Below are positions 55,152 to 64,000 of a stretch of 64,000 nt of DNA, piece by piece (position 1 is the first letter of the stretch; each line of letters opens with the position of its first letter). The translations under genes and the position numbers were made by a program. Where the stretch lies: the NCBI RefSeq assembly GCF_023715325.1, contig NZ_JAMBNX010000008.1:1-64000 (forward strand). Direction: 5' to 3'. Origin of the DNA: Agromyces mediolanus. GTDB lineage: Bacteria; Actinomycetota; Actinomycetes; Actinomycetales; Microbacteriaceae. Below the pieces are notes generated by a model. It was not told the DNA's origin, made no database searches, and worked only from the letters and a program-made list of their open reading frames with translations.

Positions 55152-56915
55152 TCACCAGCTTGCTGGCAGTTCGGGCGCCGGGGCGCCGGATGGAACGGTC
55201 CGATACTTCTTCAGCACCTGGCTCATCACGTCTCGGAAGACGGGAGCGGATGCGGCGGACGAATTCATCGTAACGGCATCGAAGATGCTCACCGAAACGA
55301 CGTACTGCGGATCGTCGGCCGGCGCGTAGCCCGAGACCGACACGAGGTACTCGCTGCGGTACCCGCCCTGACCGTCCGCCACCTGCGCCGTTCCGGTCTT
55401 CGCCGCGACCCGGTAGCCCGGGATGTTCCACTTCTCCGCGAGCCAGCCCTCGAGGTAGACGCGTTCGAGCATGGCCGTGGTCTCGTCGGCGGCCTTGGCC
55501 GACACCACCTCCCGCGGGGTCTGGTCCGGCTTGCCGGTGATCTCGCCGTCGGCGAGCTCGCAGCCCTGGACGAGCTGCACCGGCATCCGCACGCCGTGGT
55601 TCGCGAGCGTCTGGTAGACGCTCGCGATCTGGATCGCGGTCGTCGTGAGGCCCTGGCCGAACATCGTCGCGTAGCGGGTCTGGTCGTCAGGCCAGTCCGG
55701 TCCCCCGTTCAGGTCGCCGGCGCCCTCGCCGGGGAAGCCGACCTCGCTCTCGGTGCCGAGCCCGAAGTCGACCATGTCCTGATACCGCTGCTCGTCGCTC
55801 ACGCGTTCGCCGAACTGCGACATCCCGGTGTTCGACGAGTCGATCAGCACCCCGGTCAACGTCAGCCGCTCGTCCTCATGGTACTCGGAGTCGTTGATGT
55901 TCGCGTCCCCGAAGAGCTTGCGGTACGGCGCGACGATCTCGCTCGTCGGATCCGCCTGTCCGGCATCGATCGCCGAGGCCGCCGTCAGCGCCTTGAAGGT
56001 CGAACCGGGCTCGAACGGGGCGGCGAAGGAGCGCGAGCCGCGGTCCTCGACGTCGGTCGAGTCGGGGTCGTTGGGGTCGACCGTCGGCACGTCGGCGACG
56101 GCGAGGAGTTCGCCCGTCTTCGCGTTCATGACGGTGACCATCCCCCAGTCCGCTCCGACCTCGGCGATCCGGGCGGCGAGGATGCGCTGCACCTCCCACT
56201 GCAGATCGGCGTCGATCGTCAGCTGCACGGTGCCCCCCGGCTGCGCCTCCTTGACGGTCCGCTCCGTGCCGGGGATGTCGACCCAGTCCTTCAGGGAGTG
56301 CAGCGAGGTCACCTCGCCGTCGACGCCGGCGAGACATTCGTTCTGCGCGGCCTCCAGGCCGCCGGCCGCCTCGCCGTCGTCGTTGATCCAGCCCAGCAGG
56401 TTGCCCGCGACCGCACCGTTGGGATAGATGCGACCCGGGTGCTCCTGGGAGTACACCCAGGGCACCTTCAACGCGGTGACGCGGTCGTACGTGGCGACGT
56501 CGACCTGCTTCACGAGGTAGGCGAAGTCGGAGTCGGCGTCCGCGGCGAGGCTCTGCTCGATCACGGTCAACACCTGCTCGGCCGGGATGCCGAGCGCCGC
56601 CCCGAGGTCCGCGGCGTTCTTCTCGAGCTGGCCCGGCTCCTCGGCCTCACGGGCCTTGGCCTGCTTGGGCGAGAGCGTGATGTCGTAGCGCATCACCGAG
56701 TCCGCCAGCACCGTGCCGTTGCGGTCGACGATGTCACCCCGCGCCCCGTAGACGGTGCGGGAGTCGCTGCGCACCTGCTCGGCCTCGGCGTTGTACTCGT
56801 CGGCGCGCACCACCTGGATCTCGACGAGCTTCACGACGAAGACCGCGACGAAGGCGATGAGCAACGCCCCGGCCACGATCACGCGCCGCATCGGGTACCG
56901 GCTCGTCTGCTTCAT
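55152..56915 (-). CDS. ftsI: septal transpeptidase FtsI (class B PBP)
   Basis: 587 aa from the ATG at 56915 (MKQTSRYPMRRVIVAGALLI); upstream in-frame sequence is not protein-like. One membrane helix, then a PBP dimer domain (GARGDIVDRNGTVLA). The transpeptidase has its active serine in GSTFKAL (~303-309), SSN in DSSNTGMSQFG and KTG in AKTGTAQV (~503). It cross-links septal peptidoglycan with FtsW. No PASTA repeat is apparent. Also called pbpB in mycobacteria. Confidence 0.95.
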   Translation of the reverse strand: MKQTSRYPMRRVIVAGALLIAFVAVFVVKLVEIQVVRADEYNAEAEQVRSDSRTVYGARGDIVDRNGTVLADSVMRYDITLSPKQAKAREAEEPGQLEKNAADLGAALGIPAEQVLTVIEQSLAADADSDFAYLVKQVDVATYDRVTALKVPWVYSQEHPGRIYPNGAVAGNLLGWINDDGEAAGGLEAAQNECLAGVDGEVTSLHSLKDWVDIPGTERTVKEAQPGGTVQLTIDADLQWEVQRILAARIAEVGADWGMVTVMNAKTGELLAVADVPTVDPNDPDSTDVEDRGSRSFAAPFEPGSTFKALTAASAIDAGQADPTSEIVAPYRKLFGDANINDSEYHEDERLTLTGVLIDSSNTGMSQFGERVSDEQRYQDMVDFGLGTESEVGFPGEGAGDLNGGPDWPDDQTRYATMFGQGLTTTAIQIASVYQTLANHGVRMPVQLVQGCELADGEITGKPDQTPREVVSAKAADETTAMLERVYLEGWLAEKWNIPGYRVAAKTGTAQVADGQGGYRSEYLVSVSGYAPADDPQYVVSVSIFDAVTMNSSAASAPVFRDVMSQVLKKYRTVPSGAPAPELPASW

Positions 56916-56937
56916 GCCTGCGGTGCCCCCTGGTGGT

Positions 56938-57510
56938 TCAGTGCGTGTCCGGAGTGGGCAGGGCCCCCGGCGGCACGATCTGGGCGTCGGCTCCGGCGGG
57001 CGCCTCCGCGCCCGATGCTCCGGTGGCATTCTCACCCGTCGCCGGCTGGTTCACGAGCGGCACGTCGGTGATCAGCGAATTCGGGACGAGCGGCCCGGAC
57101 GAGGCCGCATGCCCCGCCGCCTGGGGCTGCCCGAGCACGGCACCGTCCGAGAGCCGGAGGTAGACGGGCGACGTGTTCGGCACCATGCCGAGCTCTTCGG
57201 CGTTGCGGGCGAGATTCTGCGGCGACTGCAACGCGTCGAGCTCCTCGCCGACGATCTGACGGTCGCGCTCGAGCTTCGTCTGCTGCACGCGGAGCGAGTC
57301 GAGCTCGTACGCCCCCTGGGTCATCGCGACCGAGAGCACGAGCTGCGCGGCCGCCACGAGGAGGATCGCCCCGAGCGCGATGATCGCGTAGGCGATGCGT
57401 GGCTTGCGCCGCCGAACAGCGTCGGGGACGAGACGGAGGCGCCGGGTCGGAGCCGCGGCGGGCGCGCCCCGGAGCGGGGCGGGCAGGCTCTGGGCGGGTA
57501 CAGCGCTCAT
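56938..57510 (-). CDS. FtsL-like small division membrane protein
   Basis: 190 aa, ATGA overlap with rsmH. One membrane helix ([21 protein letters not shown], ~40-60) is followed by a coiled coil ([21 protein letters not shown]). Position between rsmH and ftsI and this topology identify it as the FtsL equivalent (Rv2164c type). The last ~75 residues are an extracytoplasmic Gly/Pro/Ala-rich tail of no known function. Sequence is poorly conserved, so the call rests on context and topology. Confidence 0.8.
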   Translation of the reverse strand: MSAVPAQSLPAPLRGAPAAAPTRRLRLVPDAVRRRKPRIAYAIIALGAILLVAAAQLVLSVAMTQGAYELDSLRVQQTKLERDRQIVGEELDALQSPQNLARNAEELGMVPNTSPVYLRLSDGAVLGQPQAAGHAASSGPLVPNSLITDVPLVNQPATGENATGASGAEAPAGADAQIVPPGALPTPDTH

Positions 57511-58460
57511 GACGCCCTCCTCACTCGTTCGGCGGCGCGCAGGCGCACCGGCTTGGCACGGGGGTTCTCGGCCTGCTCGGCCTCGCTCGCCAGCTCCGCG
57601 CCGCGGACGAGCAGTCGGAACTGCGCCTTGTGCTCCGGCAGCTCCATCGGGAGACCAGCCGGAGCGGTCGAGCTCGAGGCTGCCTGAAGCTCGCGCTTCA
57701 CGAGGCGGTCTTCGAGGGACTGGTAGGAGAGCACCACGATGCGACCACCGACCGCGACCGCGTCGAGCGCGGCGGGAATGGCGGCGGCGAGCACGGAGAG
57801 CTCCTCGTTGACTTCGATCCGCAGGGCCTGGAAGACGCGCTTGGCGGGGTGGCCCTGCCGCTGGATCGCGACGGGGGTCGCGTCGTGCAGGATCTGGACG
57901 AGCGCCCCGGACCGAGTGATCGGCCGATCGGCCCTCGCCCGCACGATCGCTCGGGCGTACCGGGCGGCGAGCTTCTCCTCGCCGTAGTCGAGGAAGATCC
58001 GACGCAGTTCGTCCTCGTCGGCTTCGGCGAGCACATCGGCGGCCGTGCGGCCTTGGGACGGGTCCATGCGCATGTCGAGCGGAGCGTCCTTGGCGTAGGC
58101 GAATCCGCGCTCGGCCCGATCGAGCTGGAGCGAGGAGACGCCGAGGTCGAAGAGGATGCCCTGCACCTCGCCGTAGCCCTCGCCGCGGATCGCCTCCGTG
58201 ATGCCGTCGTAGACCGTGTGCACGAATCGGGCGCGGTCGCCGAAGGCGGCCAGACGCTCGCGAGCGATCGCGAGCGCCTCCAGGTCGCGGTCGAGCCCGA
58301 TGACCGTGAGCTCGGGGAAGCGCTCGAGGAAGGCGCGGCTGTGGCCGCCCATGCCGAGCGTGGCGTCGACGAGGACGGCGCCCGGCGCCTCGAGGGCGGG
58401 GGCGAGCAGCTCGACGGTGCGGTCGAGCATGACTGGGGTGTGGATGCGATCGAGGTCCAT
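57507..58460 (-). CDS. rsmH: 16S rRNA (cytosine-N4) methyltransferase RsmH
   Basis: 317 aa from the ATG at 58460 ([19 protein letters not shown]) with GGAGAAGG upstream. SAM-binding block [15 protein letters not shown]; other family blocks are [30 protein letters not shown] and [12 protein letters not shown]. It methylates C1402 of 16S rRNA. Second gene of the dcw operon after mraZ. Confidence 0.95.
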   Translation of the reverse strand: MDLDRIHTPVMLDRTVELLAPALEAPGAVLVDATLGMGGHSRAFLERFPELTVIGLDRDLEALAIARERLAAFGDRARFVHTVYDGITEAIRGEGYGEVQGILFDLGVSSLQLDRAERGFAYAKDAPLDMRMDPSQGRTAADVLAEADEDELRRIFLDYGEEKLAARYARAIVRARADRPITRSGALVQILHDATPVAIQRQGHPAKRVFQALRIEVNEELSVLAAAIPAALDAVAVGGRIVVLSYQSLEDRLVKRELQAASSSTAPAGLPMELPEHKAQFRLLVRGAELASEAEQAENPRAKPVRLRAAERVRRAS

Positions 58461-58564
58461 GTTCCTTCTCCGGTCCCGAGTGCCTCGGGTCCTGATCCCC
58501 ATCCGTGACCCTGATGCGGGGAAGTGCGCCAGGTGCAACGGCTGGGAGTCAGCGCCCGAGGAGC

Positions 58565-58996
58565 TCAGAAGAGCCCCGGGATCACCTCCTCCGCGGTCTC
58601 GGCGAACGCCGCTTCCTGCTCGGCGAGGTACTCCTGCCAGGCCTCGGCGTCCCAGATCTCGACCCGGCTGCCCGCACCGATCACGGCGAGGTCCCGGTCG
58701 AGCCCGGCGTAGCCGCGGAGCGTGGCGGGAATGGTGACGCGGTGCTGCTTGTCGGGCGTCTCCGCGGAGGCGCCGGACAGGAACACGCGCATGTAGTCAC
58801 GGGCCTGCTTGCTCGTGACCGGGGCTTGCCGGATCTTGTCGCTCATCTGCTCGAACTCACGAGCGCTGAACACGTAGATGCAGCGCTCCTGCCCCCGAGT
58901 GAGGACGAGGCCGTTCGAGAGCTCCTCGCGGAACTTCGCGGGCAGGATGATGCGCCCCTTCTCGTCGAGCTTCGGCTCATACGTACCGAGAAACAT
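58565..58996 (-). CDS. mraZ: transcriptional regulator MraZ
   Basis: 143 aa from the ATG at 58996 ([15 protein letters not shown]) with AAAGGGGG upstream; a longer in-frame start is not family-like. Two SpoVT-AbrB-type repeats, each with the DxxxR signature (DEKGR and DKQHR). MraZ is a ring-shaped DNA-binding protein that regulates its own operon via GTGG repeats, which are visible upstream. Confidence 0.95.
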   Translation of the reverse strand: MFLGTYEPKLDEKGRIILPAKFREELSNGLVLTRGQERCIYVFSAREFEQMSDKIRQAPVTSKQARDYMRVFLSGASAETPDKQHRVTIPATLRGYAGLDRDLAVIGAGSRVEIWDAEAWQEYLAEQEAAFAETAEEVIPGLF

Positions 58997-59031
58997 CCCC
59001 CACCCCCTTTCCTCCGGCCAGGATCCAGGTG

Positions 59032-59051
59032 ACCCCACTTTACTCCACTCT
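59032..59051 (-). promoter_or_regulatory. MraZ-binding repeats
   Basis: On the minus strand AGAGTGGAGT and AAAGTGGGGT are adjacent 10-base units, with weaker units on either side. MraZ is known to bind tandem AAAGTG/GTGG repeats of 10-base period. They overlap the -10 and spacer of the mraZ promoter, consistent with autorepression. Confidence 0.65.
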
Positions 59052-59065
59052 CATCCCCGATTCAA
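59037..59065 (-). promoter_or_regulatory. promoter of the mraZ/dcw operon
   Basis: Minus-strand TTGAAT (59060-59065) and TAAAGT (59037-59042) with a 17-base spacer. Transcription would start near 59030, about 35 bases before the mraZ ATG. Confidence 0.55.
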
Positions 59066-59263
59066 TGAAAACCCGCCGCCGCAGCCTGAGCACCTCCGGA
59101 AGAAGCCCGGAAATACAGCGAAGTTCTGCGTGGTGGGAAGTGGAGGAGAAAATACACCAGGGGAAGAATCCGGGCGCGCCGAAGCGCCGGAAGCGCCGGC
59201 TGCGCGCGGGAACTCCGCCGGAATCAGCGGGTCAGCCCACGCGCGGACCACCGTCCGGGCACG

Positions 59264-59295
59264 AAAAAGCGGGCCGATCGAATCGATCGGCCCGC
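59264..59295 (-). terminator. rho-independent terminator of the DUF3040 gene
   Basis: A perfect 13-bp inverted repeat with a one-base centre (arms 59269-59281 and 59283-59295), followed on the minus strand by TTTTT (59264-59268). It lies 47 bases after the DUF3040 stop. It is the clearest terminator in the window and insulates the dcw promoter. Confidence 0.8.
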
Positions 59296-59341
59296 GAGTG
59301 GGGCGAAGTGGAGGGGTGCGGTGGAGGGGGCGGCGGAGCGC

Positions 59342-59731
59342 CTAGCCCTGCCCGTCCTGACGTCGGTCCCAACGGTCGTTGAGCCGGTCCATGAACCCGG
59401 CCTTCGACTGCGCCTGGCGCGGGCCGCGCGCAGCGTCCACCGGGTCGACCGGCGACGGCTGCCCGGCGCCACGCCGGGAACGGGTCATGGAGAAGAGCAC
59501 GCCGGCGAACATCGCGGCGAAGCCCAGAATGCCGACCACGGGGATCTGCAGCGCGACGCCCGCGATGAGCGCCCCGATGCCGACGAGGGCGATCAGCACC
59601 CCGATCGTGAGGCGTCGGTAGTCCACTCCACCTCGTCGACCGCCGACCGCCTGGACGAAATCGGCGTCGTTGCGGTAGAGATTGCGCTCCATCTCTTCGA
59701 GAAGGCGCTGCTCCTGCTCTGAAAGCGGCAT
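59342..59731 (-). CDS. DUF3040 membrane protein
   Basis: 129 aa from the ATG at 59731 (MPLSEQEQRLLEEMERNLY) with GAGGGG six bases upstream. The N-terminal 30 residues (LSEQEQRLLEEMERNLYRNDADF) are the DUF3040 signature; two membrane helices follow (~45-90), then a basic tail. The family is actinobacteria-specific and frequently adjacent to mraZ; function unknown. Confidence 0.88.
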   Translation of the reverse strand: MPLSEQEQRLLEEMERNLYRNDADFVQAVGGRRGGVDYRRLTIGVLIALVGIGALIAGVALQIPVVGILGFAAMFAGVLFSMTRSRRGAGQPSPVDPVDAARGPRQAQSKAGFMDRLNDRWDRRQDGQG

Positions 59732-59792
59732 CTCATTCCCCTCTTTCGGGATCAACGCATCCTACGTCGATTCTAACGCCGCTGCGCCTCGC

Positions 59793-59798
59793 TAGGCT
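59793..59798 (+). promoter_or_regulatory. -10-like element, leaderless start of the polyprenyl synthase gene
   Basis: TAGGCT, six bases, then the GTG start. Confidence 0.45.
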
Positions 59799-59804
59799 AG
59801 GCGG

Positions 59805-60917
59805 GTGGCACACGGTTCCCGACTGGTCGACCTGGTTCACGATCGGATCGAGGATTTCCTCGCCGACCGTACCTCTATTCTCGATGCCGTTTCGGGCGAC
59901 CTCGCCCCACTCGGCGCATTCTCGAAGCGCTTTCTCAGCGGGGGCAAGCGCTTTCGCGCACTGTTCTGCTACTGGGGGTGGGAGGCCGCCACCGGCGGCG
60001 GCTTCGATCCGTTCGACGGCCCCGACTCGCGCGACCGCTCCCCCGTCATCGCGGCGGCCTCGGCCCTCGAGCTCTTCCACGCCGCGGCGCTCGTGCACGA
60101 CGATCTCATCGACAACTCCGACACGCGCCGCTCGGCCCCGAGCGCCCACCGTCTGTTCGAGCGGCTGCACGGCGAATCCGGTTGGGTCGGGGACGGCGAG
60201 CAGTTCGGCCGCTCCGCGGCGATCCTGCTCGGCGACCTCCTGCTCGGCTGGAGCGACGAGCTCCTCGACGAAGGCCTCGAGCTCCTCGAGCAGCGCGCCG
60301 ACGCTCGCGCCGCCAGGGTCGAGTTCATGCGGATGCGCACCGAGGTGACGGCGGGCCAGTACCTCGACGTGCTCGAGGAGCACGCGTGGATCGCCCAGCC
60401 GGACGCGGAGCAGCAGCTGCGCGCCGAACGCGTCATCGTCTACAAGGCCGCGAAGTACAGCGTCGAGGCCCCGCTCGCGATCGGCGCCGCGATCGGCGGC
60501 GCGACACCGGAGCAGGCCGCGGCCCTCCGTGCGTACGGGCTACCCCTCGGCATCGCGTACCAGCTGCGCGACGACCTGCTCGGCGTCTTCGGCGATCCGG
60601 AGCTCACCGGGAAGCCCGCCGGGGACGACCTCCGGGAGGGCAAGCGCACGATGCTCATCGCGATCGCGCGGGAACGGCTGGCACCGAGCACTCGCCGACT
60701 GCTCGACGAGCTGCTCGGCGACCCGGCGCTCGACGAGACGCAGGTGCGCATGCTGCAGCAGACGCTCAGCGACTGCGGAGCGGTCGATGAGATCGAAGCG
60801 CTCATCACCCGTCAACTGCAGGCCGCGACCGCGGCGCTGGCGGAGGCGCCCATCAGCGAGCACGCCAGGGCCGAGCTCGGTGCGCTCGCGCGTTCCGTGG
60901 CGAAGCGGGTCAGCTGA
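59805..60917 (+). CDS. polyprenyl diphosphate synthase
   Basis: 370 aa, GTG start. The first aspartate-rich motif is DDLIDNSDTRR (D99 onward); the second is YQLRDDLLGVFGD (~252). GGKRFRA near the N-terminus binds IPP. It makes a trans-prenyl diphosphate (geranylgeranyl or longer). Its place next to Rv2175c and a PknL-type kinase parallels idsA2/Rv2173 in Mycobacterium tuberculosis. Chain length is not determined. Confidence 0.93.
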   Translation: MAHGSRLVDLVHDRIEDFLADRTSILDAVSGDLAPLGAFSKRFLSGGKRFRALFCYWGWEAATGGGFDPFDGPDSRDRSPVIAAASALELFHAAALVHDDLIDNSDTRRSAPSAHRLFERLHGESGWVGDGEQFGRSAAILLGDLLLGWSDELLDEGLELLEQRADARAARVEFMRMRTEVTAGQYLDVLEEHAWIAQPDAEQQLRAERVIVYKAAKYSVEAPLAIGAAIGGATPEQAAALRAYGLPLGIAYQLRDDLLGVFGDPELTGKPAGDDLREGKRTMLIAIARERLAPSTRRLLDELLGDPALDETQVRMLQQTLSDCGAVDEIEALITRQLQAATAALAEAPISEHARAELGALARSVAKRVS

Positions 60918-60918
60918 C

Positions 60919-60961
60919 CGCTCGCCGCGTCATCCGGATCGGATGCCTCGTCAGGCGAGCG
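60919..60961. terminator. nested hairpin between convergent genes
   Basis: Outer stem CGCTCGCC (60919-60926) / GGCGAGCG (60954-60961) and inner stem CATCCG (60931-60936) / CGGATG (60940-60945). It spans the tail-to-tail junction of the polyprenyl synthase and Rv2175c-like genes. No T tract, so its termination role is tentative. Confidence 0.35.
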
Positions 60962-61289
60962 CCTGGGCGACGCGACGCACTTCCGCCTTGCGGCCGGCGC
61001 GCAGCGCGGCGATCGGCGTCGTGCCGAGGCTGTCCTCTTCACCGAGCAGCCAATCGAGGGCCTCGGCGGCGCTGAACCCGGCATCCCGCAGGACCATGGC
61101 GGTGCCGTGCAGCTCCGGCATCGGTGCACCGTCGCGGAGGAAGTCCGCCGGCACCTTCAGCACGCCGTCGACGCGGCGGGCGAGCAGGTGCTGGTCGTCG
61201 ATCAACCGTCGCACTCGGCTGGGCGAGAGGTCGAGCATCTCGACGAGCTCGGGGACGGTCAGCCACTCGGTCGCAGTTGGTTCACTCAC
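60951..61289 (-). CDS. Rv2175c-family DNA-binding protein
   Basis: 112 aa from the GTG at 61289. An N-terminal helix-turn-helix (LTVPELVEMLDLSPSRVRRLIDD) and the family C-terminus (GLxxxxALDWLLGEEDSLGTTPIAAL region) match Rv2175c of Mycobacterium tuberculosis, a DNA-binding substrate of the kinase PknL. A kinase of that type is encoded 1.4 kb away. CAGGCT lies six bases before the start. Confidence 0.88.
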   Translation of the reverse strand: MSEPTATEWLTVPELVEMLDLSPSRVRRLIDDQHLLARRVDGVLKVPADFLRDGAPMPELHGTAMVLRDAGFSAAEALDWLLGEEDSLGTTPIAALRAGRKAEVRRVAQALA

Positions 61290-61295
61290 GAGAAC

Positions 61296-61301
61296 AGCCT
61301 G
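61296..61301 (-). promoter_or_regulatory. -10-like element, leaderless start of the Rv2175c-like gene
   Basis: CAGGCT on the minus strand, six bases before the GTG. Confidence 0.38.
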
Positions 61302-61425
61302 CCATGCCACGGCGCACTCGTGGCGGAGCCCGGTCCCGCGCCACGCGGGCGAGAGGTTTGACTCGCCTGCGTGCCTGTGCGAGCGTGACGAACAGCCGGT
61401 GATCCATGCCGACGAGGGGAATCAG

Positions 61426-62649
61426 ATGACGACACGGCCGGAACCGGACTTCGAGCGGGGAGCCGATCGGGGCGCCCCGGCATCCCGGCCGAGCCTGCGC
61501 TCCCGGGCGATCGCCCTGCCCCTCGCCGTGATGAGCTCCATCGCCGTCGCCCTCGGCTTCGCCCAGCCGGCCGACGCCGCTCCCCAACCGCCGAAGGGCC
61601 AGGCGAAGGGCAAGCCGGCCGCGAGCGGGGCGAAGGCCACCCGCGCCGTCGCGGGAGCGGTTCCCGCCGAGGTCACCGTCGCCGACGGCGACACGGTGAG
61701 CGGCATCGCCGAACGCTACGGCCTGTCCACCGCGGAGCTGCTCGCCGCGAACGGCTTGGGATGGTCGAGCCTGATCTTCCCCGGCCAGCGGCTCGTCCTG
61801 CCGGGCGGCACCGCGCGTGCCAGCGAACCCGCGCCGGAGATCGCGAGGCACACCGTCGTCGCCGGCGACACGATGGGCGGTATCGCCGAACGCTACGGCG
61901 TCGACCTCGCCCAGTTGCTGAGCGCCAACGGCCTCGGTCGGGAGAGCCTGATCTTCCCCGGGCAACAGGTGGTGCTGCCCATCGCGGGCGCGACCCCTGC
62001 GCCCGCCGCGGCCCCGGTGCCGGCACCGGCGGAGCCGGCGGCGTCCGCGGCGGACGAGCCCCCCGCGGAGGTCACGGTCGCCGAGGGCGACACCGCGTGG
62101 GACCTCGCCGAACGGCTCGACGTCGACCTCGACGCGTTGCTCGCAGCGAATCGCCTCGGCGCCGACCCCGTGCTCCAGCCGGGACAGGTGCTCACCATCC
62201 CCCGCCCGGCCACCGTCGCCCTCGTGGCCTCCGTGAACGCGGTGCTCACCGACGAGATGCGCCAGAACGCCCAGCTCGTCGTCGATGTCGGACGGGCGCT
62301 CGGCGTGCCCGACCGCGGCATCGTGATCGCCCTGGCCGCCGCCGCGCAGGAGTCCGGGCTCCGCAACGTCCACCACGGCGATCGCGACTCGCTCGGCCTC
62401 TTCCAGCAGCGACCGAGCCAGGGCTGGGGCACGCCCGAGCAGGTGCTCGATCCCGTCCGGGCGACGACGGCGTTCTACGGGGGCGCCGCGAATCCGAACC
62501 CGGGCGTCACACGCGGCCTCCTCGATATCCCGGGCTGGGAATCCATGAGCGTCACGGACGCCGCCCAGGCGGTGCAGCTCAGCGCGTACCCGAGCTACTA
62601 CGCGAAATGGGAGGCGCAGGCGACGGCCTGGCTCAGCGAGCTCGGCTGA
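61426..62649 (+). CDS. secreted LysM-repeat protein with lysozyme-like C-terminal domain
   Basis: 407 aa from the ATG at 61426 with GAGGGG six bases upstream. A long signal peptide (hydrophobic IALPLAVMSSIAVALGFA, cleavage after ADA near residue 52) directs export. Three LysM repeats lie at about 82-126, 142-186 and 216-262; the third has a weaker start (AWDLAERLDVDLDALL). The C-terminal ~135 residues (AAAQESGLRNVHHGDRDSLGLFQQRPSQGWG) resemble lytic-transglycosylase-like domains, with Glu ~308 a candidate acid. It probably binds and cuts or remodels peptidoglycan. Enzymatic activity is inferred. Confidence 0.85.
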   Translation: MTTRPEPDFERGADRGAPASRPSLRSRAIALPLAVMSSIAVALGFAQPADAAPQPPKGQAKGKPAASGAKATRAVAGAVPAEVTVADGDTVSGIAERYGLSTAELLAANGLGWSSLIFPGQRLVLPGGTARASEPAPEIARHTVVAGDTMGGIAERYGVDLAQLLSANGLGRESLIFPGQQVVLPIAGATPAPAAAPVPAPAEPAASAADEPPAEVTVAEGDTAWDLAERLDVDLDALLAANRLGADPVLQPGQVLTIPRPATVALVASVNAVLTDEMRQNAQLVVDVGRALGVPDRGIVIALAAAAQESGLRNVHHGDRDSLGLFQQRPSQGWGTPEQVLDPVRATTAFYGGAANPNPGVTRGLLDIPGWESMSVTDAAQAVQLSAYPSYYAKWEAQATAWLSELG

Positions 62650-62726
62650 CCCCTCGTTCGGGTCACGAAGGGGTTTCGATCCGCTCCGTCACGGCGGTTC
62701 GAACCGAAACGGCATACGCCGCTTCG

Positions 62727-62732
62727 TAGACT
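62727..62732 (+). promoter_or_regulatory. -10-like element, leaderless start of the kinase gene
   Basis: TAGACT, six bases, then the GTG. It lies within the dyad GTAGA-CT-TCTAC (62726-62737 region). Confidence 0.42.
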
Positions 62733-62738
62733 TCTACG

Positions 62739-64000
<1,262 letters not shown>

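Larger units (their letters stand above)
58997..59341. other. 345-base gap between mraZ and the DUF3040 gene
   Basis: No gene. It contains the mraZ promoter and MraZ-type repeats near 59032-59065, the DUF3040 terminator at 59264-59295, and two clusters of GTGG words on the plus strand (59130-59145 and 59297-59326) of unknown meaning. The middle part, ~59066-59263, is less GC-rich than surrounding genes. Confidence 0.6.

Noticed and set aside
62650-62680. Terminator after the LysM gene (CCCCTCGT...ACGAAGGGGTTT)
   Set aside because: The stem needs a bulge and the T run is only three bases, so it was not listed as a feature.

Overview
The window is high-GC DNA from an actinomycete, most likely a member of the Microbacteriaceae (Micrococcales). 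The evidence is: codons ending almost always in G or C, many GTG starts and 4-base ATGA/GTGA gene overlaps; an actinobacterial division-cell wall (dcw) cluster with sepF, yggT and divIVA/wag31 after ftsZ; a Rv2175c/PknL-type kinase locus beside it; and a MurE whose diamino-acid motif is not the usual DNPR, which fits a family whose peptidoglycan often lacks meso-DAP. I see no rRNA, tRNA, insertion sequence, prophage or CRISPR array.

Region 1 (72-12188) looks like a catabolic island. A ROK-family regulator and a MalEFG-type sugar ABC importer without its own ATPase are on the minus strand. Diverging from them is a tightly coupled plus-strand operon: two paralogous amylo-alpha-1,6-glucosidase-like glycosidases, a cytochrome P450, a [3Fe-4S] ferredoxin, an FAD/NAD ferredoxin reductase, and a beta-propeller protein with three regularly spaced His-Gly blade motifs. 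The 227-base divergent intergenic region has a consensus sigma70-type promoter and two perfect inverted repeats. I read this as uptake, deglycosylation and monooxygenation of a glycoside or O-alkylated sugar. The substrate is unknown, and this is the most novel part of the window.

Region 2 (12115-19436) is ordinary minus-strand chromosome: comEC, comEA, leuS and pabB. The holA gene that normally follows comEC is not here; comEC instead runs into the end of the island operon.

Region 3 (19587-27591) holds the cytochrome bd oxidase genes cydA, cydB, cydD and cydC, divergent from a BlaI-family repressor and an M56 metalloprotease, with two identical dyad operators between them. A DedA-family membrane protein gene follows. 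Region 4 (27639-32766) has an osmoprotectant ABC importer (proV-W-Z-X type), a TetR regulator and an App1-type phosphatase.

Region 5 (32791-41668) is housekeeping: pyrD, nrdR, hisD, dnaE, rluD, lspA, divIVA. Region 6 (41793-58996, minus strand) is a nearly complete dcw cluster, transcribed mraZ, rsmH, ftsL-like, ftsI, murE, murF, mraY, murD, ftsW, murG, murC, ftsQ, ftsZ, yggS, sepF, yggT. Together these genes build lipid II and assemble the divisome. Region 7 (59342-64000) has a DUF3040 protein, a polyprenyl synthase, a Rv2175c homologue, a secreted LysM protein and the start of a PknB/PknL-type Ser/Thr kinase cut off by the window edge. A -10-like hexamer ending exactly 6 bases before the start codon recurs at seven genes and suggests widespread leaderless transcription.
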